From positions 124,001-188,000 of the forward strand of contig NZ_FOOR01000002.1 in assembly GCF_900113255.1 (NCBI RefSeq): DNA of 64,000 nt, written 5' to 3'. Position numbers and translations under genes: made by a program. This DNA comes from Novosphingobium sp. CF614 (GTDB lineage Bacteria; Pseudomonadota; Alphaproteobacteria; Sphingomonadales; Sphingomonadaceae). Positions 18,514 to 25,265 of this stretch are shown piece after piece. A model generated the notes under the pieces. It was given only the letters and a program-made list of their open reading frames with translations, did not search any database and was not told where the DNA came from. Numbering within the stretch: position 1 is the stretch's first letter; every line of letters starts with the position of its first letter.

Positions 18514-18614
18514 GCCTGATCGGCGCTACCCTCATGGCCCGGTCAGGTCGGTGCACATCGTGCACCTCCTCCCTGAACCTTGGCCACCTCGCGCATTGCG
18601 CGAGGTGGTTTTTT
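18514..18614 (+). ncRNA. Candidate small RNA with exposed CCUCCUCCC (anti-Shine-Dalgarno) motif
   Basis: A predicted transcript of about 101 nt. Hairpin 1 pairs CCTGATCGG (18515-18523) with CCGGTCAGG (18539-18547), 9 bp including one G-U. Hairpin 2 pairs GGTGCAC (18550-18556) with GTGCACC (18560-18566). CCTCCTCCC follows at 18565-18573, mostly single-stranded, then a strong terminator. CCUCCUCCC motifs complementary to ribosome-binding sites are known from alphaproteobacterial sRNAs (the alpha-r14 and 'cuckoo' RNA groups, as I recall them), which act on translation. Assigning this RNA to that group is inference from the motif, promoter and terminator. Confidence 0.6.
18584..18614 (+). terminator. 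Strong intrinsic terminator of the small RNA
   Basis: CCACCTCGCGC (18584-18594) pairs with GCGCGAGGTGG (18598-18608), an 11-bp perfect stem with a tight loop, followed by TTTTTT (18609-18614). This is the clearest rho-independent terminator in the window. Confidence 0.9.
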
Positions 18615-18911
18615 AATGGCACCGTCGCCGGGCGTCACCCTGCCGGAACCCGGCGTGAAAGCCGATCACCGGCAGGCGATGTGAGGAAACGGGCGTTCGC
18701 TGCCCGGCGTTGACGCCACGATTCCCGGAAGTCGAAGCAATCCAGGGCAGCACTGCATTCAGCGGCCCACAAAGACGAAACGAGGGGGAAGCAAGAGTTC
18801 CGATCAACGGAATTCGGTATCAGAATCGAGCGGGGACGGCGCGGATTCCCAAAAGCGTACTCGGCGGCACGCGCGCGTCTTCACGCCCGGCGCGAGCCGG
18901 GATCGAAGGGC

Positions 18912-19130
18912 CTACGACAGCAGGAAGAAACCGAGCGCCGCCCAGCAGCCCATGCACAGCACAATCGCGACGATCAAACCGCGCGCATCATGCTCCGTCT
19001 GGCCATCACCAGACCGCTGCCCAGACCGCTGCGACGCATAGACGGTGCCGGCCACCATTCCCCGGTCGAGGTCAATGGCTCCATCCGGGCCATGTTCGAG
19101 CCCGATCATATTCTTGTCAGCGACCTTCAT
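18912..19130 (-). CDS. Small tail-anchored-like membrane protein, unknown function
   Basis: A 72-residue product with a polar N-terminal two-thirds (MKVADKNMIGLEHGPDGAID, then a Gln/Arg/Ser/Gly-rich stretch) and a single C-terminal hydrophobic helix (LIVAIVLCMGCWAALGFFLL). A well-placed GAGGATGC ribosome-binding site precedes ATG 19130. No family is recognised. It stands alone between the small RNA and an AT-rich intergenic region. Real expression is supported only by the RBS and the credible membrane helix. Confidence 0.55.
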   Translation of the reverse strand: MKVADKNMIGLEHGPDGAIDLDRGMVAGTVYASQRSGQRSGDGQTEHDARGLIVAIVLCMGCWAALGFFLLS

Positions 19131-19666
19131 TTTGCATCCTCGCTTCCTCGGATACGGTCATGAAGCCCGGGAACCCTTCCCGGCTATCCATTCCATACCC
19201 GCGGGCGCGCACCTCTTGGCGTCGCGCCCCAGTCCCTTGCTGGCGCCAGTGTAACAGAATCTACGGAATCTGGCCAGAACCGCTATCTTGCTTTCATAAT
19301 TTTAATTGCACGCCGTGAATTGCATGATAATTATGAAATTGAGGTGTATATTTACAAGGTTGAGCACATAACGATCGCCTCATACCTGGCGATTTTTGCA
19401 CCGCACAAGACTCGTCATCGCTGGAATCTTGTCGATAAAATGGCCACCCTCGCTATGACGAGAGCATTCTCGCCGCAGGGCAGCAATCGGGATCGCAGAC
19501 GATTGTCGCGCACGCGGCCGCGAAGCGCGATCGCCTCTTTTCCCCCATTTCAGCGGGAACAAGCGATGCGGGAAAACGCGATTCGATCCTTCAACCCGGC
19601 CCGCCCGTGCAGGGGGCGGCAGGCGCGGACTTGCTGAGCCCAGGCGAGGGTCCTAGGCTGGCGGGC
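19131..19666. other. Long intergenic region with an AT-rich core
   Basis: No convincing gene lies in these 536 bp. The part from about 19270 to 19400 is much richer in A+T than its surroundings and holds a 10-bp inverted repeat, TTTCATAATT (19292-19301) and AATTATGAAA (19329-19338), with two copies of AATTGCA between the arms. It may carry promoters for the divergent small membrane gene and the modE-like gene. A 105-codon open frame (19320-19637) shows no family resemblance. Confidence 0.5.
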
Positions 19667-20047
19667 ATGAACGGCAAACCGCAACTCAAGATCAAGGTCC
19701 AGATCCATTGCGGGGACGAGATCGCCATGGGCCCCGGCAAGGCGGACCTGCTGGAGGCGATCCGCGAACACGGATCGATCTCGGCCGCCGGCAGGGCGAT
19801 GGACATGAGCTACCGCCGCGCCTGGCTGCTTGTCGATGCCATGAACCGGTGCTGGGACGCCCCACTGGTCCATACCTCGCCCGGTCGCGCCCAGGGTAGC
19901 GGCGCAAGGCTCACGGAGATGGGAGAACAGGTTCTGGCGCACTACCGCGCATTGCTGAAAACCCTGCATGGCGCGGCGCAGGACGAGCATCACGCGGTGC
20001 TGGCGCAACTGCTCCTTCCCCAACCGCGCGCAAGCCAGAAAGCCTGA
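19667..20047 (+). CDS. ModE-like molybdate-responsive regulator, DNA-binding domain only
   Basis: A 126-residue winged-helix protein matching the N-terminal DNA-binding half of ModE: LKIKVQIHCGDEIAMGPGKADLLEAIREHGSISAAGRAMDMSYRRAWLLVDAMNRCW, then the wing and TEMGEQVLAHYRALL. The molybdate-binding Mop/TOBE repeats that form the second half of ModE (about 260 aa in E. coli) are missing, and the frame ends cleanly with TGA. It precedes modA by about 115 bp on the same strand, so it likely controls the transporter. ATG 19667 is chosen because upstream codons are not conserved-looking. Confidence 0.85.
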   Translation: MNGKPQLKIKVQIHCGDEIAMGPGKADLLEAIREHGSISAAGRAMDMSYRRAWLLVDAMNRCWDAPLVHTSPGRAQGSGARLTEMGEQVLAHYRALLKTLHGAAQDEHHAVLAQLLLPQPRASQKA

Positions 20048-20162
20048 GCCCGCCAGTCTTGCCTCGTCGCAGCGTGGCGCGATGCAAGATCATGCATAGG
20101 CGCTTTTCATCCGCGCCCTCTCCATATACAGGTGAATACAATATCCACCCGGGGAATACCGA

Positions 20163-20933
20163 ATGCGCAAAGCCCTCGCTCTTTTCGTCACTTTGCTGGC
20201 CATGCTGGCCGCGCCGATCACGCTGGCGGCCGCGCGGAAGGAAGCGCCGCTGGTTCTCGCCGCCGCCAGCCTCCAGGAATCCATGAGCGCGGCCGCCAAT
20301 GCCTGGGCCGCGAAGGGGCATCCGCGCCCGCGCGTGTCCTTCGCCGGATCCTCCGCGCTGGCCCGGCAGATCGAGGCCGGAGCGCCGGCCGATCTCTTCG
20401 TCTCCGCCGATGAGCCGTGGATGGACGAAGTGGAAGGCAAGAAGCTGCTGCGCACGGGGACCCGGATATCGTTCCTGCGCAACACGCTGGTCCTGATCGC
20501 GCCGCGCGGAAGCGCTGTAAAACTGACGATCCGCCCCGGCATGCCGCTTGCCGCGGCGCTGGGGCCCGGCCGTCTCGCCATAGCGGACCCGGGCGGCGTA
20601 CCCGCAGGCATCTACGCCAGGCAGGCCCTGACCAGGCTGGGCGTGTGGAATTCGGTGCAGGACAAGCTCGCGCCGGCCGAGAACGTGCGCGCCGCGCTGG
20701 CGCTGGTCAGCCGCGGCGCGGCACCGCTCGGCGTTGTCTACGGCACTGATGCCAGGGCCGATCCGGGCGTCAGGGTCCTGGGCATCTTCCCGCAGGCCAG
20801 CCATGATCCGATCACGTATCCGGTGGCCCTGCTCGCGTCCTCGCGCAATCCGGAAGCGGAGGGATTCCGCCGCTTCCTGATTTCCAGCGAAGGCAAGGCG
20901 GTGTTCCGCCGCTTCGGCTTCGGCACCAGATAG
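20163..20933 (+). CDS. modA: Molybdate ABC transporter periplasmic binding protein ModA
   Basis: ModA captures molybdate (or tungstate) in the periplasm for the ModBC importer. The 256-residue product starts with a signal peptide (MRKALALFVTLLAMLAAPITLAAA) and continues with the family motifs LVLAAASLQESM, VSFAGSSALARQIEAGAPADLFVSAD, RLAIADPGGVPAGIYARQAL, and VYGTDA. The Ser and Thr/Tyr/Asp positions that hold the oxyanion (AASL, GSSAL, PGGVPAG) are present. It is followed by modB within 10 bp. Confidence 0.94.
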   Translation: MRKALALFVTLLAMLAAPITLAAARKEAPLVLAAASLQESMSAAANAWAAKGHPRPRVSFAGSSALARQIEAGAPADLFVSADEPWMDEVEGKKLLRTGTRISFLRNTLVLIAPRGSAVKLTIRPGMPLAAALGPGRLAIADPGGVPAGIYARQALTRLGVWNSVQDKLAPAENVRAALALVSRGAAPLGVVYGTDARADPGVRVLGIFPQASHDPITYPVALLASSRNPEAEGFRRFLISSEGKAVFRRFGFGTR

Positions 20934-20940
20934 GCCGCGC

Positions 20941-21642
20941 GTGCGGGGGCTTTCGCCGGACGAATGGGAGGTCCTGACGCTCTCGCTCAAAGTCAGCGGG
21001 GTCGCCATCGTCGCGGTATTGCCGCTGGCCTTCGTGCTCGCCTGGATTCTCGCCCGGTGGCGGTTTCCAGGCAAAGTGCTGCTGGATGCCCTGGTGCACC
21101 TGCCGCTGGTGCTCCCGCCGGTGGTGACGGGCTGGCTACTGCTGCTGGCGTTCGGCACCAACGCCCCGCTCGGCCGCTTTTTCCAGCAGACCATCGGCCT
21201 CACCTTCCTGTTCCGCTGGACCGGGGCCGCGCTGGCGGCCGCCGTCATGGCGCTGCCGCTGATGGTCCGCGCGATGCGGCTATCCCTCGAAGCGGTCGAC
21301 CGGCGTCTGGAGAGCGCCGCGCGCACCCTGGGCGCCGGCCCCTGGCACAGGTTCGTGACGGTGACCCTGCCGCTGACCGCACCGGGCATCCTCGCCGCGC
21401 TCGTCCTCGGGCTCGCCCGTTCGATCGGCGAGTTCGGCGCGACGATAACTTTCGCCTCGAACATTCCGGGCGAGACGCAGACACTGCCGCTGGCGATCTA
21501 CAGCGCGTTGCAGCGTCCCGGATCGGACTTGCAGGTGGCGCGACTGGCAGTGCTTTCGGTGTTGCTTTCGGTCGGCGCGCTGGTCCTCTCCGAATGGCTC
21601 GCCCGGCGCAGCGGCCATGGAAAGGGTCGCCATGTCCTTTGA
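20941..21642 (+). CDS. modB: Molybdate ABC transporter permease ModB
   Basis: The inner-membrane channel subunit, 233 residues with about five to six helices. Typical ModB segments are ALVHLPLVLPPVVTGWLLLLAFG, MALPLMVRAMRLSLEAVD, and the EAA cytoplasmic loop ESAARTLGAGPWHRFVTVTLPLTAPGILAALVLGLARSIGEFGATI that docks on ModC. The start is GTG 20941, 7 nt past the modA stop. It overlaps modC by 11 bp, consistent with a single modABC transcript. Confidence 0.94.
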   Translation: MRGLSPDEWEVLTLSLKVSGVAIVAVLPLAFVLAWILARWRFPGKVLLDALVHLPLVLPPVVTGWLLLLAFGTNAPLGRFFQQTIGLTFLFRWTGAALAAAVMALPLMVRAMRLSLEAVDRRLESAARTLGAGPWHRFVTVTLPLTAPGILAALVLGLARSIGEFGATITFASNIPGETQTLPLAIYSALQRPGSDLQVARLAVLSVLLSVGALVLSEWLARRSGHGKGRHVL

Positions 21643-22264
21643 TATCGACGTGACGATGACGCGTGGAAGCACGCGCATGGCCCACGAATTCACCACCGGA
21701 CCGGGCCTGACCGCGCTATTCGGCCCTTCGGGCGCCGGCAAGACCAGCCTGCTCGACGCCGTCGCGGGCCTCGTCCGCCCGATCGAAGGACGCATCGCCG
21801 TTTCGGGAACGGTTCTGTTCGACCGCTCGCGGCGGGTCGATCTCAAGCCCGAGCAGCGGCAGTGCGGCTATGTCTTCCAGGATCTGCGCCTGTTCCCGCA
21901 CCTCACCGCGCGCGACAACCTGCTGTATGGCTGGAAGCTGGCGAAACCCGAACACCGCTGGCTCTCGCTGGACATGGCGCTCGATTTTCTCGGCATCGGC
22001 CACCTGCTCGATCGCATGCCCGCCACGCTGTCGGGCGGCGAGGCGCAACGCGTCGCGATCGGGCGCGCGCTGTTGTCGGGGCCGCGCTTCCTGCTGATGG
22101 ACGAACCGCTCGCCTCGGTCGACGCCGATCGGCGCGAGGAAATCCTGGGCCTGATCGAGCGCATCCGCGACGAACTGGAACTACCGATCCTTTACGTCAG
22201 CCACGACCGGGCCGAAGTCGAACGCCTGGCCCACCGGATCATTCCGATCGAACCCGGCACGTGA
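21632..22264 (+). CDS. modC: Molybdate ABC transporter ATPase ModC, short form without TOBE domain
   Basis: The ATPase of the importer: Walker A GPSGAGKT at residues 31-38, Q-loop near 83 (YVFQDLRLFPHLT), signature LSGGE at 133-137, Walker B LLMDEP at 154-159, and H-loop His191. At 210 residues it stops immediately after the ATPase core; typical ModC proteins are about 350 aa with a C-terminal TOBE/Mop domain that binds molybdate and regulates transport. The stop codon is clean and the tRNA-Leu gene follows, so there is no trace of a lost domain. ATG 21632 has GGAAAGGG upstream; ATG 21617 is also in frame. Confidence 0.92.
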   Translation: MSFDIDVTMTRGSTRMAHEFTTGPGLTALFGPSGAGKTSLLDAVAGLVRPIEGRIAVSGTVLFDRSRRVDLKPEQRQCGYVFQDLRLFPHLTARDNLLYGWKLAKPEHRWLSLDMALDFLGIGHLLDRMPATLSGGEAQRVAIGRALLSGPRFLLMDEPLASVDADRREEILGLIERIRDELELPILYVSHDRAEVERLAHRIIPIEPGT

Positions 22265-22356
22265 TGCCAGCCTGCTCGAAATAGCGACACGGACACGGCA
22301 GAGGTGATAATGCGCCAAACCGCATGGCAGGAAGCAGTCATGACCAACTGCAAAGT

Positions 22357-22440
22357 TGGTGCGGGCGGTCGGACTCGAACCGACATGGATTTCTCCGGCG
22401 GATTTTGAGTCCGCTGCGTCTACCATTTCGCCACGCCCGC
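22357..22440 (-). tRNA. tRNA-Leu (anticodon CAA)
   Basis: On the minus strand the 5' end GCGGGCG (from 22440) pairs with the 3' acceptor CGCCCGC, followed by A and an encoded CCA (22357-22359). The anticodon stem-loop reads GCGGACTCAAAATCCGC, giving anticodon CAA (codon UUG). A variable arm and the T-arm GTCGGTTCGAGTCCGAC are present, as expected for a class II leucine tRNA. Confidence 0.93.
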
Positions 22441-22603
22441 AACGTGGACTTCGCTACTTAGCAGGTCCTCAACACTTCTTCCTGGCACTCCCCATGGAAC
22501 CGTCAAGAACCAACCCAAACTCAGTCGTTCGCGTCCGCCATGCCGCAAAGAGGCACGCAAGCTCCAGGCGGCCCGCTTAGCGGCACCGCCCTCCGCGCTC
22601 AAG

Positions 22604-23425
22604 TCAATCCTTGAGCGCGCCTGCCAGGATCTTGTGCAGGCGCGAATGCAGCGAATCGTTGCCGGCCAGGATCTCCGCATCGCAATAAGGCAACGAACGG
22701 CCCTTCCAGTCGGACACGAAGCCTCCGGCCTCGCGCACCAGCAGGCAGCCCGCCGCCGTGTCCCAGGGCTTGAGCCCGGCTTCCCAGAAGCCTTCGTAGC
22801 GGCCGGCGGCAACCCAGGCGAGGTCGAGCGCGGCCGAGCCGAAGCGGCGGATACCGGCGACCTGCGGGGCGAGCGCATGATAGATCCGGCTCCACTGCCC
22901 CACATCGCCGTGTCCCGCGAAAGGAATGCCGGTGGCGATCAGGCTCTCGTCCAGATGGCGGCGCGAGGAAACCCGCAGCCGGCGATCCTGCAGCCAGGCC
23001 CCGCGCGATTTTTCCGCCCAGAAGCTGTCGTCGGTGACTGGCTGGTAGACCAGCCCGGCGATGACATCTCCCCAGCCCTTGCCGTCCAGGCGCGGCTCCT
23101 GGACCGCGATCGAGATGGCGAAGTGGGGGATGCCGTGCAGGAAGTTGGTGGTTCCATCGAGCGGATCGACGATGAAGCGCGGCTTGGCCGGATCGCCCTC
23201 GATCTCGCCGCCTTCCTCGAACAGGAAGCCCCAGTCGGGCCGCGCCGCGCGCAGCTCGTCCCAGATCGTGCGCTCGGAAGTCTGATCGGCCTTCGAAACG
23301 AAATCCGAGGGACCCTTGCGGCTCACCTGCAGGTGCTCGATTTCCCCGAAATCGCGACGCAGGCGGCCACCGGCCTTGCGGGCGGCTTTTTCCATGACGC
23401 GGATGAGACCGGAAATTGCGGCCAT
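22604..23425 (-). CDS. Inositol monophosphatase family protein (SuhB type)
   Basis: A 273-residue Mg-dependent phosphatase that removes phosphate from inositol-1-phosphate or related sugars. The metal site is visible: SDFVSKADQTSE near 40-51, EE(GG)EIEG at 70-76, DPLDGTTNF at 87-95, and the late WEAGLKPWDTAAGCLLV. SuhB homologues also help rRNA transcription in some bacteria; whether this one does is unknown. The usual EESG is EEGG here. The stop lies about 160 bp from the tRNA-Leu gene on the same strand, and the gene starts about 45 bp past the stop of the next small gene. Confidence 0.88.
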   Translation of the reverse strand: MAAISGLIRVMEKAARKAGGRLRRDFGEIEHLQVSRKGPSDFVSKADQTSERTIWDELRAARPDWGFLFEEGGEIEGDPAKPRFIVDPLDGTTNFLHGIPHFAISIAVQEPRLDGKGWGDVIAGLVYQPVTDDSFWAEKSRGAWLQDRRLRVSSRRHLDESLIATGIPFAGHGDVGQWSRIYHALAPQVAGIRRFGSAALDLAWVAAGRYEGFWEAGLKPWDTAAGCLLVREAGGFVSDWKGRSLPYCDAEILAGNDSLHSRLHKILAGALKD

Positions 23426-23469
23426 GGCGTTCTACTTTGCTCCTGGAAACCGGCCTGGGCCGGGCTTGC

Positions 23470-23865
23470 TCATCGACCGGTCGGCGGCGTTTTGCCGGCG
23501 GTGCCGGATGGGCCCTGTTCCGGATGATAGCCGCAGATCCGCACCATCACGCTGAGCAGTTCGCTGGGATTGTCGCGATGGATCTTGCCGGGATTCTCGG
23601 CGATCACCTTGTCCATGGAATCGGTGATCTTGCCTAGCGAATTGTTGTAGAGGCACCCCACCAGCGCGCCCTTGACCGGCTGCTCCACCTTGTCCGACTG
23701 CAGGCCGCTAATCAGGACCTTGAGGTAGAGCATGGCGTCTTCCACCTGGGACTTGTCGGTGGTGGGCGCCGGCTTGGGGGGAGCCTTGGCCGGCGTGGCC
23801 GCGAATGCGCTGCCCGCACCCAGCACCAGCGCCGCCGAAGCCATGATCGTCGCGATATGTCGCAT
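23470..23865 (-). CDS. Small exported protein, unknown function, coupled to efp
   Basis: A 131-residue product with a clear signal peptide ([23 protein letters not shown]), a Pro/Lys-rich linker (TPAKAPPKPAPTTDK), and a helical domain with two cysteines (GALVGCLYNNSL, VMVRICGYHP) that could form a disulfide in the periplasm. I do not recognise the family. ATG 23865 overlaps the efp stop (TGATG), so it is translated from the efp transcript. Its link to EF-P is positional only. Confidence 0.75.
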   Translation of the reverse strand: MRHIATIMASAALVLGAGSAFAATPAKAPPKPAPTTDKSQVEDAMLYLKVLISGLQSDKVEQPVKGALVGCLYNNSLGKITDSMDKVIAENPGKIHRDNPSELLSVMVRICGYHPEQGPSGTAGKTPPTGR

Positions 23866-24428
23866 CAGTCTGCCTTTCTGACGTAAGTCTTTTCGTAAAC
23901 GTCGACAACGATGCGGGTGCCGCTTTCGATGTGCGGCGGAACCATCACGCGCACGCCGTTGTCGAGCACGGCGGGTTTGTAGCTCGAAGAGGCCGTCTGC
24001 CCCTTCACCACCGCATCGGCTTCGACAATGGTGGCTTCGACCTGTTCGGGCAACTCGACGGAGATGGGGCGTTCTTCCCACAGTTCGAGCAGAACCTGCA
24101 TGCCGTCCTGCAGGAACGCGGCGGCATCGCCGAGCAGGTCGGCCGGCAGCGTGATCTGCTCGTAGGTCTCGGTGTCCATGAACACCAGGTCGTCACCCTC
24201 GGCATAGAGGAACTGGAAGTCCTTGGTATCGAGGCGCACCTTCTCGACAGTGTCGGCGCTGCGGAAGCGCACGTTGGTCTTGCGGCCATCGATCAGGTTC
24301 TTCATTTCCACCTGCATGAAGGCACCGCCCTTGCCGGGCTGGGTGTGCTGCGTCTTCGCGACTTTCCAGATGCCGTTTTCGTATTCAAGGATGTTGCCGG
24401 GACGAATGTCGACGCCGCTGATCTTCAT
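23865..24428 (-). CDS. efp: Translation elongation factor P
   Basis: EF-P relieves ribosome stalling at consecutive prolines. The 187-residue product has the KOW-like N-domain with the exposed loop TQPGKGGAF, where Lys33 is the position modified in many bacteria (Lys34 in E. coli), then two OB domains ([55 protein letters not shown]). No epmA or epmB homologue is seen nearby. ATG 24428 is the family start. A proline-stretch protein lies in this window (lipoprotein at 50166), a plausible client. Confidence 0.96.
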   Translation of the reverse strand: MKISGVDIRPGNILEYENGIWKVAKTQHTQPGKGGAFMQVEMKNLIDGRKTNVRFRSADTVEKVRLDTKDFQFLYAEGDDLVFMDTETYEQITLPADLLGDAAAFLQDGMQVLLELWEERPISVELPEQVEATIVEADAVVKGQTASSSYKPAVLDNGVRVMVPPHIESGTRIVVDVYEKTYVRKAD

Positions 24429-24575
24429 GGGTTCGTGCCTTCGATGGGAAAGAACTTGTAGCCAAAGTGCTTGTTGACAGGATCGGTGCCGGCCTTCCGG
24501 CCAAGCGACCCAGAAAGCCTGCGCCCTTAGACGAGCCTCGCGGCTGTGGCAATTGCTTCGCGCCGATGCTAGCCC

Positions 24576-24995
24576 ATGGCCATGAGCCACCGTCGTTCAC
24601 CGCGCTCCATCGCCCGCGCGATCGCTTTCGCCCTGGCCTTTGCCGTGGGTTCGCCCGCCACGGCGCTCGCCGCGCGGGAGGCGCCGCCCCCACCCGTTCC
24701 TGGCGGCAAGATCGGCACTCTCGCGCTTGGCCGCTATGCCTGCGAGTTGCCGGGCGATGCCGGCGGCCCGGCCGGCAAGCCGATGCCCGACTTCAATTTC
24801 CGCATCGCCAATGCGTCGAGCTACAAGGCTGGCGGAATCCGCGGCAGCTATCTTTATACCGATGATCGCGTCATCATGACCGGCGGCAAGCTGAAGGGCC
24901 TCAGGCTGCACCGCATTTCCGAAGGTTTCCTGCGCCAGATCGCCGAGGACGGCAGCGACGGCGAGATGCGCTGCGTGCTGATCTCGCGCAAATGA
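24576..24995 (+). CDS. Small exported protein, unknown function
   Basis: A 139-residue product with a basic n-region and hydrophobic signal ([22 protein letters not shown]), then a small domain: [77 protein letters not shown]. Two cysteines may pair. The repeated beta-strand pattern suggests a periplasmic beta-rich fold. It is divergent from efp (about 150 bp). I recall similar small proteins near efp in sphingomonads but cannot name a function. Confidence 0.7.
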   Translation: MAMSHRRSPRSIARAIAFALAFAVGSPATALAAREAPPPPVPGGKIGTLALGRYACELPGDAGGPAGKPMPDFNFRIANASSYKAGGIRGSYLYTDDRVIMTGGKLKGLRLHRISEGFLRQIAEDGSDGEMRCVLISRK

Positions 24996-25019
24996 GGCGC
25001 GCGTCCCGCCGCGGCGCGC

Positions 25020-25259
25020 TCATCCTCCCCCGACACGCGGCAGGACGATTACTTCCGCGGCCGGAGAGAGAACCCGCGACCAGTCGGTCTCGATAACGCC
25101 ATCGACCGCGAAGTGCACGCGCGGCTGCGCGATCGCGGCGAAACCGGGCGCCAGGGTATCGAGTTTCTCGACAAGATCGAACAGGTTGTGCGCTTCCAGC
25201 GCCAAGCGATCAGTGCGGAAGAACTCCTTGTCGAACGGCGGCATCACCATGATGCGCAC
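25020..25259 (-). CDS. MoaD/ThiS-like small sulfur-carrier protein
   Basis: A 79-residue protein with the features of the MoaD/ThiS beta-grasp family: a hydrophobic strand at the start (VRIMVMPPFDKEFFRTD), the helix LFDLVEKLDTLAPGFAAIA, strand RVHFAVDGVIETDWSRVLSPAAEVIVLPRVGGG, and a C-terminal Gly-Gly on which a thiocarboxylate can be formed. Such proteins give sulfur to molybdopterin. It starts at GTG 25259, 6 bp beyond the stop of the Mo-hydroxylase large subunit, so it is probably the last gene of that operon. It could serve the general Moco pathway or only this enzyme. Confidence 0.75.
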   Translation of the reverse strand: MRIMVMPPFDKEFFRTDRLALEAHNLFDLVEKLDTLAPGFAAIAQPRVHFAVDGVIETDWSRVLSPAAEVIVLPRVGGG

Positions 25260-25265
25260 GCGCTT

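Noticed and set aside
18710..19318. 202-codon plus-strand open frame
   Set aside because: Overlaps the better-supported small membrane gene on the minus strand and has shadow composition.
19320..19637. 105-codon open frame starting in the AT-rich island
   Set aside because: Changes abruptly from AT-rich to Arg-rich composition, lacks a convincing RBS and resembles no family; more likely intergenic.
22343..22360. 7-bp hairpin overlapping the tRNA-Leu CCA end
   Set aside because: ACCAACT/AGTTGGT pairs perfectly but lacks a T-run and overlaps the mature tRNA end, so it is not called as a terminator.
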